From Sphingomonas oryzagri (GTDB lineage: Bacteria; Pseudomonadota; Alphaproteobacteria; Sphingomonadales; Sphingomonadaceae), in contig NZ_JARYGZ010000001.1 of the NCBI RefSeq assembly GCF_029906645.1, forward strand, positions 2,848,084-2,912,083: a DNA stretch of 64,000 nt, in the 5' to 3' direction. The position numbers and the translations under genes are program-made. The notes beneath the pieces were generated by a model that saw only the letters and a program-made list of their open reading frames with translations, was not told where the DNA came from and ran no database searches. Positions 53,437 through 62,460 of the stretch are shown in pieces; positions within the stretch are counted from its first letter, which is position 1, and each line of letters starts with the position of its first letter.

Positions 53437-53862
53437 GTGATCGGGAGGATGCGTTCCGGGTCGAGGGGCCACAGGATGCTCGCGCTGGCGGTGATCGCCT
53501 GCGCGATGGCGCTGCGCATGCTCGTGCCGCAGGGCTGGATGCCGGTGTCCGACGGGCATGGCTTCCGCATCACGATGTGCTCGGGCAGCGGCCCGATGGA
53601 CATGGCCATGGCGATGCCCGGCATGGCCATGCACCACGGGGACGATCACACCGGCCAAGATCACGGGCAGCAGCCGATGCAGGACCATCCCTGCACCTTC
53701 GCTCACCTCGCCCTTGCCTTTGCCGAGCCGGTGCTGCCGACGCTGGCCCTGCCGCCGCTCGCGCGGGCCGAGATACTGGCCGCGAAGCCACTCACACTCG
53801 CGATCGGTCGCGGCCTCGCCGCCCCGCCGCCGCCCGCCACCGGACCACCCGCCCTCGCCTGA
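53437..53862 (+). CDS. DUF2946-like His/Met-rich exported protein
   Basis: A 141-residue protein from a GTG at 53437; an ATG at 53476 behind GAGG is an alternative. The N-terminal hydrophobic segment (MLALAVIACAMALRMLVPQG) and the following GWMPVSDGHGFRITMCSG resemble DUF2946 proteins. The middle is packed with Met and His: MDMAMAMPGMAMHHGDDH and further HGQQPMQDHPC. Such clusters usually bind copper or other soft metals. It precedes a TonB receptor and a PepSY protein, which suggests a role in metal handling at the periplasm. Confidence 0.72.
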   Translation: MIGRMRSGSRGHRMLALAVIACAMALRMLVPQGWMPVSDGHGFRITMCSGSGPMDMAMAMPGMAMHHGDDHTGQDHGQQPMQDHPCTFAHLALAFAEPVLPTLALPPLARAEILAAKPLTLAIGRGLAAPPPPATGPPALA

Positions 53863-53927
53863 CCGCCCAGCGCGCCGGCTCCCATCGGGAGCGCGGCCGC
53901 CCGCGCCATTCAGACAAGGGGATTTCC

Positions 53928-56108
53928 ATGACCAGCCGCTTCCGGCTGCGCGCGCCGTTGCTGGCCGCCGCCAGCCTCGCCACGCCCGCCTTTGCCACAG
54001 ATGCGCCACCGGGCGACATCCTCGTCACCGCCCAGCAGCAGCAGGCGACGATCGAGAACGCACCCGCCACCCGCGCCACCATCGACGCCAGGGCGATCAA
54101 GGCCACGATCAACACCGTGAACGTCGAGGATACGCTGAAGTACCTGCCGAGCCTGTTCGTGCGGAAGCGGCATATCGGCGATCTGCAGGCGCCGCTCGCC
54201 ACGCGCACATCCGGCCTCGGCGCCTCGGCGCGCAGCCTCGTCTATGCGGACGGGGCGCTGCTCTCCGCGCTGATCGGCAACAACAACACCTCGGCCTCGC
54301 CGCGCTGGAGCCTCGTCTCCCCGCAGGAGATCGCGCGGGTGGACGTGCTCTACGGCCCGTTCTCGGCCGCCTATCCGGGCAATTCGATCGGCGCGGTGGT
54401 CAACATCACCACCCGCCTGCCCGACAAGCTCGAAGCGACCGCCACCGCCGGCACCAGCATCGGCCACTATGACCAGTACGGCACGCACGACACGCTGCCG
54501 AGCTATCAATATGGCGCGACCGTGGGCGACCGCTTTGGCCCGCTGGCCCTGTTCGCCAGCGTCGATCATGTCACCAGCCACAGCCAGCCGCTGACCTACG
54601 TCACCGCGACCAAAAGCGGCAGCTGCGCGGGGGGTGCCTATGACGCGCTCAACAAGAACGCCGTGCCGATCTGCGTGCTGGGCGCGGGCGGGATCGAGAC
54701 GCAGCGGCAGGATCACATCAAGCTCAAGGCCGCGCTCGACGTGACGCCCGACATCCGCCTCACCTATGTCGGCGGCCTGTTCCTCGGCGAGACGCGGGCG
54801 CATGCCGAGACCTATCTGGCGGGCGGCGCCTATACGTCGGGTTTCTCCAGCGGCGTCTATCAGAGCGATCAGCGCCACTGGTCGCACTCGCTCTCCGCCA
54901 CCGGATCGACCGGCGCGGTCGACTGGCAGGTGATCGGCACGCTCTACGACTTCGCGCATGACCGGCAGGCCGTGCCGACCGGTCTGCTTCCCACCGCGAA
55001 CGACGGCGGCAAGGGCAACGTCACCCGGCTCGACGGCACCGGCTGGAAGACGATCGACGCCAAGGCCATGTGGAAGCCTGTCGCGGCCCACGCGATCAGC
55101 TTCGGCGCGCATGGCGACTGGTTCCGGCTGAACAGCAGCCGCTATGCTGCCACCGACTGGCGGAGCGACGATCAGGGCGCGCTCAATCTGCGATCGAGCG
55201 GGCGCACCCGCACCGCGGCGCTCTGGGCGCAGGATGCGTGGACCTTGCTGCCGCACGTCACGCTGACCGCCGGCGGACGCTATGAATGGTGGAAGGCCTA
55301 TGGCGGCGTGCTGTCGCAGGCGCCCACGCCCGCCCAACCGACGCTCTCCGCGCACAAATTCTCGCCCAAGGCATCGCTGGCGTGGACGCCCAGCCGCGCG
55401 TGGACGGTGCGCGCCTCCTTCGGCGAGGCGTGGCGCTTCCCAACCGTGGGCGAACTCTATCAGGTGGTGACCACGCCGGTGCTCGCCATTCCCGATCCGA
55501 ACCTCAAGCCCGAGCGCGCATTGTCCGAGGAGTTGGCGATAGAGCGCCACGACGCGCACGGATCGATCCGCCTGTCGCTGTTTAACGAGGTGGTGAAGGA
55601 CGCTTTGATCTCGCAGACCGGCACGCTGAACGGCAATCTCGCCACCTTCGTGCAGAACGTGCCGCGCACCCGCGCGCGGGGTGTCGAGCTGGCGGTACAG
55701 CGGACCGACCTGCTGCCCCGCATCGATCTGTCGGGCAGCGTCACCTATGCCGATGCCGAGACCCGCCGCGACCCCGCGCTGCCGGCGGCGGAGGGCAAGC
55801 TGCTCCCCTCTGTGCCGCGCTGGAAGGCGACCCTGGTCGGCACCTGGCGCCCAACCGACGCCCTCTCGCTCACCGCCGCCGGCCGCTATTCGAGCCGCAA
55901 TTACGGGGCACTCGATAACAGCGATGTGGTCGGCAACACCTATGGCGGCTTCTATAAATATCTCGTCGTGGATCTGCGCGCGCAGGTGAAGGCGAGCGAT
56001 CACATGACCGTCTCGTTCGGCGTCGATAACATCAACAACGACAAATATTTCCTCTTCCACCCCTTCCCTCAGCGCACCTTCTTCGCGCAGGCGGAGTGGA
56101 CGCTGTGA
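53928..56108 (+). CDS. TonB-dependent receptor in the DUF2946-PepSY group
   Basis: A 726-residue outer-membrane receptor. A signal peptide (LLAAASLATPAFA) is followed by GDILVTAQQQQATIENAPAT, a plug domain with PQEIARVDVLYGPFSAAYPG and GAVVNITTRL, and a barrel ending in W-T-L rather than the common terminal F. AAGGGGATTT precedes the ATG. Its stop overlaps the PepSY gene start (GTGA), so receptor and PepSY protein are made from one mRNA. The substrate is probably a metal complex, judged from its neighbours. Confidence 0.9.
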   Translation: MTSRFRLRAPLLAAASLATPAFATDAPPGDILVTAQQQQATIENAPATRATIDARAIKATINTVNVEDTLKYLPSLFVRKRHIGDLQAPLATRTSGLGASARSLVYADGALLSALIGNNNTSASPRWSLVSPQEIARVDVLYGPFSAAYPGNSIGAVVNITTRLPDKLEATATAGTSIGHYDQYGTHDTLPSYQYGATVGDRFGPLALFASVDHVTSHSQPLTYVTATKSGSCAGGAYDALNKNAVPICVLGAGGIETQRQDHIKLKAALDVTPDIRLTYVGGLFLGETRAHAETYLAGGAYTSGFSSGVYQSDQRHWSHSLSATGSTGAVDWQVIGTLYDFAHDRQAVPTGLLPTANDGGKGNVTRLDGTGWKTIDAKAMWKPVAAHAISFGAHGDWFRLNSSRYAATDWRSDDQGALNLRSSGRTRTAALWAQDAWTLLPHVTLTAGGRYEWWKAYGGVLSQAPTPAQPTLSAHKFSPKASLAWTPSRAWTVRASFGEAWRFPTVGELYQVVTTPVLAIPDPNLKPERALSEELAIERHDAHGSIRLSLFNEVVKDALISQTGTLNGNLATFVQNVPRTRARGVELAVQRTDLLPRIDLSGSVTYADAETRRDPALPAAEGKLLPSVPRWKATLVGTWRPTDALSLTAAGRYSSRNYGALDNSDVVGNTYGGFYKYLVVDLRAQVKASDHMTVSFGVDNINNDKYFLFHPFPQRTFFAQAEWTL

Positions 56109-57427
56109 GCGTGTGTCCGCTCGGCACGCGCTGGTACAATGCGGTGTGGCGCTGGCATTTCTATGCCGGGCTGCTCTGCATCCCCTTCATCCTGTGGCTG
56201 GCGACGACCGGCACGATCTACCTGTGGCGGCCGCAGATCGAGGCGTTGCTCGACCGACCCTACGCGCATCTCGCTACACGAGGCGCGGTCGCCTCGCCCG
56301 ACGAGCAGGTGGCAGCCGCGATCCGGGCGGTGCCGGGATCGCGCCTGCACCGCTACATCCTGCCCGACGCGCCCGATGCGGCGGCGAGCATCCTCGTCAC
56401 CAGGGACGGCGCCGACCAGCGGGTGCATGTCGATACCCGCTCGCTCGCCGTGTTGGGGGTGGAGCGCGAGGACGGGCGACCGATGCCGGTCGTCTCCCGC
56501 CTGCATGGGCAGCTGCTCGCCGGCACGACCGGAAGCGTGATCGTCGAGATCGCCGCCTGCTGGGCGATCGTGATGATTCTGACCGGCCTTTATCTTTGGT
56601 GGCCGCGAGGCCGGGGACTGGCGGGCGTGGTATGGCCGAGGCTGCGTGGCGGCCAACGCCTGTTCTGGCGCGATCTTCACGCGGTTACCGGCCTGTGGGT
56701 ATCGCTGCTCGGGCTGGGGCTGATCCTCACCGGCCTGCCCTGGGCGACGGCGTGGGGCAATTATCTCAGAGAGGTGCGCGCGATCACCCATGCCGCCGAC
56801 GGGCCGGTCGACTGGACGATCGGCGGCAAGTCCCCGGCATCGGACCATGCCGGGCATCACGGCATGGCGATGCCCGCGCCGCCGCCCCCTCCCGGCGAGC
56901 TGGCGCGGGTGATCGCCGCCGCCCGTCCGCTCGCCATCGCGCCGCCGGTGATGATCGCGCCGCCCGCGATGCGCGGCGCGCCGTGGAGCGTCACCTCCGA
57001 CGCCGCCGACCGCCCGCTGCGATCCGAAGCGAAGATCGACGGCGCGACCGGGCGGGTCGTCTCGACCAGGGGCTTCGGCCAGCGCCACTGGATCGATCGC
57101 ATCATCGGCACCGGCATCGCGGTGCATGAAGGCGCGCTGTTCGGCCTCGCCAACCAGATTCTCGGCACGCTCACCGCTCTGGGGCTGATGCTGCTCGCGA
57201 TATCGGGCGCTGTGCTGTGGTGGCGGCGGCGACCGGTCGGGCTGCTCGGCGCGCCGATCCCGCTGTCGCGCCCGCGCTTCGGCTGGGCGCTGGGGGCGGC
57301 GATCGTCGCGCTGGCGCTCTATCTGCCGCTGTTCGGGGCGACCCTGCTGCTGGTGCTGCTGGTCGAGCGCGGGCTGCTGCGGCGGCTGGCGGGGCCGCGC
57401 CGCTGGCTGGGGCTGCGCGCCGCCTGA
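56105..57427 (+). CDS. PepSY-domain membrane protein with His/Met-rich loop
   Basis: A 440-residue inner-membrane protein of the PepSY-TM family, often found beside siderophore or metal TonB receptors and proposed to reduce metals. The N-terminal helix (FYAGLLCIPFILWLATTGTIYLW) is followed by PepSY-type domains, and three further helices with His (LHGQLL, DLHAVTGLW, VHEGALFG) could bind haem. A loop DHAGHHGMAMP repeats the His/Met theme of the DUF2946-like protein. The GTG start overlaps the receptor stop. Confidence 0.88.
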   Translation: MSVCPLGTRWYNAVWRWHFYAGLLCIPFILWLATTGTIYLWRPQIEALLDRPYAHLATRGAVASPDEQVAAAIRAVPGSRLHRYILPDAPDAAASILVTRDGADQRVHVDTRSLAVLGVEREDGRPMPVVSRLHGQLLAGTTGSVIVEIAACWAIVMILTGLYLWWPRGRGLAGVVWPRLRGGQRLFWRDLHAVTGLWVSLLGLGLILTGLPWATAWGNYLREVRAITHAADGPVDWTIGGKSPASDHAGHHGMAMPAPPPPPGELARVIAAARPLAIAPPVMIAPPAMRGAPWSVTSDAADRPLRSEAKIDGATGRVVSTRGFGQRHWIDRIIGTGIAVHEGALFGLANQILGTLTALGLMLLAISGAVLWWRRRPVGLLGAPIPLSRPRFGWALGAAIVALALYLPLFGATLLLVLLVERGLLRRLAGPRRWLGLRAA

Positions 57428-57438
57428 CGGCGTGCTAG

Positions 57439-58866
57439 ATGCCCGCCATGACGATCCTCTCCTCGACCAACCCCGCCACCGGCGAAACCCTCTGGACCGG
57501 CGAGGCGGCCGGTCCGGAACAGGTTTCCGCCGCCCTCGCCGCCGCCCGCATCGCGTTCGAAAGCTGGTCCGTCACCCCGCTCGACGAGCGCGTCGCCTAC
57601 GTCCGCGCCTACAAGGCGGCGCTGGAGGCCAATCAGGACACGCTCGCCCGCGCCATCTCTCAGGAGACCGGAAAGCCCGCATGGGAGGGCAAGCAGGAAG
57701 CCGCAACGATGGTCGCCAAGGTCGAGACATCGATCAAGGCGCAGGCCGAGCGCACCGGCGAGCGGGAGCAGGGCATGGCGTTCGGGCGCGCGATCCTGCG
57801 CCACCGCCCGCACGGCGTGATGGCGGTGCTGGGGCCGTACAACTTCCCCGGCCACCTGCCCAACGGCCATATCGTCCCCGCTCTGCTGGCGGGCGACACG
57901 GTGGTGTTCAAGCCGTCGGAGGAAACGCCCTGGGTCGGCCAGCTGATGGCCGAGTGCTGGGCCGAGGCGGGATTGCCCAAGGGCGTGTTCCAGTTGCTGC
58001 AGGGCCGGCGCGACACCGGCGCGGCACTGATCGCGGGCGAGATCGACGGGCTGCTCTTCACCGGATCGGCGGGCGCGGGCGCGCATTTCCGACGGGCGTT
58101 CGTGGATCGCCCCGAGGTGATCCTCGCGCTGGAGCTGGGCGGCAACAACCCGCTCATCGCGTGGGATGGCGATCCGCAAGCCATCGCCTCGATCGCGGTG
58201 CAGTCGGCCTTCATCACCAGCGGCCAGCGCTGCTCCTGCGCGCGGCGGCTGATCGTGCCGGAGGGTGCCGCCGGCGACGCGATCGTCGCGGCGGTCGCCG
58301 CGATGGCCGATCGGCTCACCATCGGCCAGTGGGACGAGACGCCCGAGCCGACCTTCGGCCCGCTCGTCTCCGCCACCGCCGCCGCCAACGCGAGGAAGGC
58401 GGTCGCCGCGCTGGTCGAGGCCGGCGCGAAGGTGATCCGCCCGTTCTCGGGCGTCGAAGGCCGCTCCGACGCTTTCGTCACGCCCGCCATCCTCGACGTG
58501 ACCGGTCTCGACGTGCCTGATGCCGAGATCTTCGCGCCGGTGCTGCAGGTCATCCGCGTCGCCGATTTCGATGCCGCGATCAGGGCCGCGAACGCCACCG
58601 CCTTCGGCCTCTCCGGCGGTCTGATCTCGGCCGACGAGGCACTGTGGCGCCGCTATGCCGATCGCGCGCGCGCCGGGGTGCTCAACTGGAACCGGCCGAC
58701 CACCGGTGCGGCCGGCACGATGCCGTTCGGTGGCCTCGGCGCCTCGGGCAACCACCGGCCGAGTGCCTATTACGCCGCCGATTACTGCGCCTACCCGGTC
58801 GCCAGCTTCGAGGCGGGCGAGGTCGCCGACCTGTCGGGCGAGATCAAGGGGCTGAAGGCGTCCTGA
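57439..58866 (+). CDS. astD: Succinylglutamate-semialdehyde dehydrogenase
   Basis: An NAD-dependent aldehyde dehydrogenase of the arginine succinyltransferase (AST) pathway. The 475-residue protein has YNFPGHLPNGHIVPALLAGD, the catalytic Glu in ALELGGNNPLIAW and the catalytic Cys in SGQRCSCARRL, and these blocks match AstD specifically. The other ast genes are not in the window. A hairpin follows the stop. Confidence 0.92.
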   Translation: MPAMTILSSTNPATGETLWTGEAAGPEQVSAALAAARIAFESWSVTPLDERVAYVRAYKAALEANQDTLARAISQETGKPAWEGKQEAATMVAKVETSIKAQAERTGEREQGMAFGRAILRHRPHGVMAVLGPYNFPGHLPNGHIVPALLAGDTVVFKPSEETPWVGQLMAECWAEAGLPKGVFQLLQGRRDTGAALIAGEIDGLLFTGSAGAGAHFRRAFVDRPEVILALELGGNNPLIAWDGDPQAIASIAVQSAFITSGQRCSCARRLIVPEGAAGDAIVAAVAAMADRLTIGQWDETPEPTFGPLVSATAAANARKAVAALVEAGAKVIRPFSGVEGRSDAFVTPAILDVTGLDVPDAEIFAPVLQVIRVADFDAAIRAANATAFGLSGGLISADEALWRRYADRARAGVLNWNRPTTGAAGTMPFGGLGASGNHRPSAYYAADYCAYPVASFEAGEVADLSGEIKGLKAS

Positions 58867-58889
58867 TCCTCCCCCGCCAGGGGGAGGAT
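58866..58889. repeat. Hairpin repeat (CCTCCCCC family) between convergent genes
   Basis: A perfect 10-bp stem ATCCTCCCCC/GGGGGAGGAT with loop GCCA. It begins at the last base of astD (stop at 58864-58866) and ends 4 bases before the convergent LysR gene, so it fills the junction. Confidence 0.85.
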
Positions 58890-58893
58890 TGGG

Positions 58894-59781
58894 TTAGACC
58901 CGCTTGATGAAGTCCACGAAGGCGCGCAGCGGCGCGGGCATCAGGCGGCGGCTGGGATAGTATAGGAAGGGGCCGGAATAGGCCTGCCACCAGTCGGGCA
59001 GCACCGGCTCCAGCGTCCCGTCCGCGAACGAGGGAGCGAGCAGCCCCTCGAAGGCGAAGATCAGGCCGATGCCGGCGGTCGCCACCTCCAGCTCGATCGC
59101 GGCATCGGTGCCGATGAACGGCCCGTCGGGCGTCACCCGCACGATCTCGCCGTCGCGCTCGAACTCCCATGTGTTGACCGTCGCGCCGCTGGCGAAGCGG
59201 TGGCGGATGCAGGCGTGGCGGAGGATGTCGCGCGGATGCTCCGGTCGCCCACGTGCATCGAGATAGGCGGGCGCCGCCCCGCAGGCGAAGCGTTCGATGC
59301 GCGGGCCGATCGGCACCGCGATCATGTCCTGCTCCAGCTTTTCCTCATAGCGGATGCCGGCGTCGAAGCCCGCCGCAAGCACGTCGATGAAGCGATCCTC
59401 GCTCGACAGTTCGAGCCTGATACCCGGATGCGCGGCAAGAAAGGCCGGCACGATCCGCGGCAGGATCAGCCGCGTCACCCCGATCGGCGCGTTGAGGCGC
59501 AGCGTGCCGGTCGGGCTGTCGCGATAGTCGTTGACCATGTCGAGCGCGGCGCCGACCTCGCCCAGCGCCGGCACCAGCCGCTCGAGCAGGCGCCCGCCCG
59601 CTTCGGTCGGCGTCACGCTGCGGGTGGTGCGGTTGAGCAGACGGACGCCCAGCCGCTCCTCCAGCCGCCGCACCGCGTCGGACAGGCTGGAGGCCGGCAC
59701 CCCGCGCAGCTTGGCCGCTCCCCGGAAACTGCGCGCCTCCGCCACCGAGACGAAGGCATCGAGATCGCCCAATTCGGTCAT
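58894..59781 (-). CDS. LysR-family transcriptional regulator
   Basis: A 295-residue LysR protein. The N-terminal winged helix has DAFVSVAEARSFRGAAKLRG and SSLSDAVRRLEERLGVRLLN, followed by the effector domain. It is divergent from an aldo/keto reductase with a 110-base intergenic region, the classical LysR layout, so that gene is the likely target. The start at 59781 gives the normal LysR length; upstream in-frame sequence would be atypical. Confidence 0.93.
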   Translation of the reverse strand: MTELGDLDAFVSVAEARSFRGAAKLRGVPASSLSDAVRRLEERLGVRLLNRTTRSVTPTEAGGRLLERLVPALGEVGAALDMVNDYRDSPTGTLRLNAPIGVTRLILPRIVPAFLAAHPGIRLELSSEDRFIDVLAAGFDAGIRYEEKLEQDMIAVPIGPRIERFACGAAPAYLDARGRPEHPRDILRHACIRHRFASGATVNTWEFERDGEIVRVTPDGPFIGTDAAIELEVATAGIGLIFAFEGLLAPSFADGTLEPVLPDWWQAYSGPFLYYPSRRLMPAPLRAFVDFIKRV

Positions 59782-59891
59782 AGCGCCTCTGTCATTGTCC
59801 GGTTCTTCGTACAGCCCGTGCGGCATCTGCCGGATTATCGATCGCCGTGCCAGCGCGCATATCGCCGCCACCCCATTCCAAGGAGGCAAGC

Positions 59892-60884
59892 ATGAAGCTC
59901 CACCAACTCGGCAAGACCGGCCCGCGCGTATCCGCCATCGGGCTTGGCTGCATGGGCATGTCCGGCTCCTACGGCGCATCCGACCGTCGTCAGGCGATCG
60001 ACGCCATCCATCAGGCGCTCGATGCCGGCATCACCCTGCTCGACACCGGCGATTTCTACGGCATGGGCCATAACGAGCGCCTGCTCGCCGAGGCGCTGAA
60101 GGGCCGGCCACGCGACAGCTACCAGCTCAGCGTCAAGTTCGGTGCGCTGCGCGGGCCGGACGGCAGCTGGCTCGGCTTCGACGGACGGCCGGAGGCCGTG
60201 AAGAGTTCGCTCGCCTACACGCTGGATCGGCTCGGCACCGATCATGTCGACGTCTATCGCCCCGGCCGGCTCGATCCGAAGGTGCCGATCGAGGAGACGG
60301 TGGGCGCGATCAAGGAGATGATCGAGGCCGGCTATGTCCGCAATCTCGGCCTGTCCGAAGTCGGCTCCGAGACGATCCGCCGCGCCGCCGCCGTCCACCC
60401 GGTCGCCGACCTGCAGATCGAATATTCGGTCATCACGCGCAGTGTCGAGGACAATATCCTCGCCACTTGCCGGGAACTTGGCATCGCGATCACAGCCTAT
60501 GGCGTGCTCTCGCGCGGGCTGCTCTCGGGCTATTACGGCAGGGAACCCGCGAAACAGGGCGACTTCCGCAGCCACTCGCCGCGCTTCCAGGAGGGCAATG
60601 TCGAGGCGAACCTCGCATTGGTCGAGAAGCTGCGCGCCATCGCCGACGCCAGGGGCGCGACCGTCGCGCAGATCGCCATCGCCTGGGTGCTGTCGCGGGG
60701 GGACGACATCTTTCCGATCATCGGCGCGCGTCGGCCGGATCACGTCGCGGGCGCGCTGGCCGCGCTCGACGTGACGCTGGACGCGGACGATCTGGACGCG
60801 ATCGAGCAGGCGGTGCCGAAGGGCGCGGCGCAGGGCGATCGCTATCCCACGCCGCTCATGGCCTCGCTCGACAGCGAGAGGTGA
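59892..60884 (+). CDS. Aldo/keto reductase
   Basis: A 330-residue NADPH-dependent reductase with a TIM barrel. The N-terminus LGKTGPRVSAIGLGCMGMSG and the active-site parts LLDTGDFYGMGHNERLLAEAL (given in part: Asp, Tyr) and LSVKFGAL (Lys) match family AKR. The fourth member of the tetrad, usually a His in a YxxHR segment, is replaced by VYRPGRLDP, as in one AKR subgroup. AAGGAGG precedes the ATG. Likely controlled by the divergent LysR protein. Confidence 0.9.
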   Translation: MKLHQLGKTGPRVSAIGLGCMGMSGSYGASDRRQAIDAIHQALDAGITLLDTGDFYGMGHNERLLAEALKGRPRDSYQLSVKFGALRGPDGSWLGFDGRPEAVKSSLAYTLDRLGTDHVDVYRPGRLDPKVPIEETVGAIKEMIEAGYVRNLGLSEVGSETIRRAAAVHPVADLQIEYSVITRSVEDNILATCRELGIAITAYGVLSRGLLSGYYGREPAKQGDFRSHSPRFQEGNVEANLALVEKLRAIADARGATVAQIAIAWVLSRGDDIFPIIGARRPDHVAGALAALDVTLDADDLDAIEQAVPKGAAQGDRYPTPLMASLDSER

Positions 60885-60894
60885 TCGCCGCCGC

Positions 60895-60919
60895 CCCTCT
60901 CCCGCCCTGCGGGAGAGGG
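60895..60919. repeat. Hairpin repeat between convergent genes
   Basis: A perfect 11-bp stem CCCTCTCCCGC/GCGGGAGAGGG with loop CCT, in the 43-base gap between the aldo/keto reductase and ilvE stops. There is no T-tract. Confidence 0.82.
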
Positions 60920-60927
60920 CAGTGCCG

Positions 60928-62016
60928 TTACGCGACCCGCCGTACCCAGCCCGCCGGGCCTTCGACGCGGCCGCGCTGGATGCCGACCAGCTCGGCCTTG
61001 ATCTCGTCGGTGAGCTGGCCGCCGTCGCCGTTGCCGATCGTCCAGTCGCCGGCCGTGCTCTTCACCTGCCCGATCGGGGTCAGCACCGCCGCCGTGCCGC
61101 AGGCGAACACCTCGCGCAGCTTTCCGCTCTTCGCATCGGCCTGCCACTGGTCGATCGCGTAGGGCTGCTCGGTCACCGCGATGCCGCGCCGCTTCACCAG
61201 TTCGAGGATCGAGGCACGGGTGATGCCGGGCAGGATCGTGCCGGTCAGCGGCGGGGTGATCATGCTGCCGTCGTCGAACAGGAAGAAGATGTTCATGCCG
61301 CCGAGCTCGTCCACCCAGCGATGCTCGACCGCGTCGAGGAACACCACCTGATCGCAGCCATGCTCGTACGCCTCGGCCTGCGCCATCAGGCTGGCGGCGT
61401 AGTTGCCGCCGCACTTGGCGGCACCCGTGCCGCCAGGGCCGGCGCGGTTGAGGTGATCGGACACCCACAGCGACACCGCCTTCTTGCCGCCCTTGAAATA
61501 GGAGCCGGCCGGCGAGGCGATCACGCAGAAGATGAACTCGGACGCGGGCTTTACGCCCAGGAACGTCTCGGACGCGAACATGAAGGGGCGCAGATACAGG
61601 CTGCCCTCGCCGCCGGGGATCCAGCCGGAATCGGCCTTCACCAGCGCGTCGATCGCATCAAGGAACAGATCCTCGGGGATTTCCGGCATCGCCATGCGGC
61701 GCGCGCTTTCGTTCATGCGGCGGGCATTCTGCTCGGGGCGGAACAGGGTGATGCCGCCATCGTCGGCGCGATAGGCCTTGAGGCCCTCGAAGATCTCCTG
61801 CGCGTAATGCAGCACCGCGCAGGCGGGATCGAGCGTGAAGGGGCGTCGCGCGCCGAGCGTCGCGGAATGCCAGCCCTTCCCCTCGGTCCACGTCGCGGTG
61901 ACCATGTGATCGGTGAACACCCGCCCGAAGCCCGGATCCTCCAGCAATACCGCGCGCTCGGCCGCCGCCAGCACCGCCGGGTTAGGCTCGATCGCGATCG
62001 GGTAGAGGGAGGTCAT
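60928..62016 (-). CDS. ilvE: Branched-chain amino acid aminotransferase
   Basis: A PLP enzyme of fold type IV that makes valine, leucine and isoleucine from their keto acids. The 362-residue protein has [26 protein letters not shown], the PLP-Lys in [16 protein letters not shown] and [13 protein letters not shown]. The length fits the larger (BCAT-2 type) group. The ATG at 62016 follows TAGGAGC. Single gene. Confidence 0.95.
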   Translation of the reverse strand: MTSLYPIAIEPNPAVLAAAERAVLLEDPGFGRVFTDHMVTATWTEGKGWHSATLGARRPFTLDPACAVLHYAQEIFEGLKAYRADDGGITLFRPEQNARRMNESARRMAMPEIPEDLFLDAIDALVKADSGWIPGGEGSLYLRPFMFASETFLGVKPASEFIFCVIASPAGSYFKGGKKAVSLWVSDHLNRAGPGGTGAAKCGGNYAASLMAQAEAYEHGCDQVVFLDAVEHRWVDELGGMNIFFLFDDGSMITPPLTGTILPGITRASILELVKRRGIAVTEQPYAIDQWQADAKSGKLREVFACGTAAVLTPIGQVKSTAGDWTIGNGDGGQLTDEIKAELVGIQRGRVEGPAGWVRRVA

Positions 62017-62114
62017 CACGCTGCTCCTAAATGAAAGAACAGCGGCTCCTTATCGGGCAAGACAGGGATAGGCCAGCCCCGAGGCTGTGCCGGCGCGCAG
62101 GATGAACAGGCCGC

Positions 62115-62222
62115 TCAAACGAGCAGGAAGATCACCGTGCCCGAAATGGCGAGCGAGATCGCGCTCATGAAACAGAGCAGACGAAATTCGACATCGCATA
62201 GCGATGCATCGAGATGTTCCAC
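62115..62222 (-). CDS. Small single-helix membrane ORF (35 residues)
   Basis: A short reading frame with a GTG start at 62222, preceded by a very strong Shine-Dalgarno (GAGAGGAGGAGACC). It encodes a short polar N-terminus (VEHLDASLCDVEFR) and then one hydrophobic helix (CFMSAISLAISGTVIFLLV) that ends at the stop codon. It lies in the 440-base region between ilvE and imuA, which has no other recognisable gene. Small membrane proteins of this size are easily missed; no family is recognised. Confidence 0.5.
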   Translation of the reverse strand: MEHLDASLCDVEFRLLCFMSAISLAISGTVIFLLV

Positions 62223-62427
62223 CGGTCTCCTCCTCTCGCCATTCTCCCGATGGCGAGCGCCAAGAATATCATTCTTCTTGCTAAAGTAAAATAAAGGTCT
62301 CGTGCTGCGGCGCGGCGTTTCAACTTGAAACTGATGTATCTGTCTTTAGGAATATCTTCCTTTACAGGCATCGCGGAAATCCGCCGTGCAGGACCGCTTG
62401 ACTCCGCCCTGCCAAAAGCGCGATCTA

Positions 62428-62442
62428 GAACATATAGAGAAC
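62428..62442 (+). promoter_or_regulatory. LexA (SOS) box upstream of imuA-imuB
   Basis: GAACATATAGAGAAC, a GAAC-N7-GAAC direct repeat, which is the reverse complement of the alphaproteobacterial LexA site GTTC-N7-GTTC. It lies 19 bases before the proposed imuA start. This matches the established control of imuA-imuB-dnaE2. Confidence 0.85.
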
Positions 62443-62460
62443 AATTGGACAGCCGAGTCG

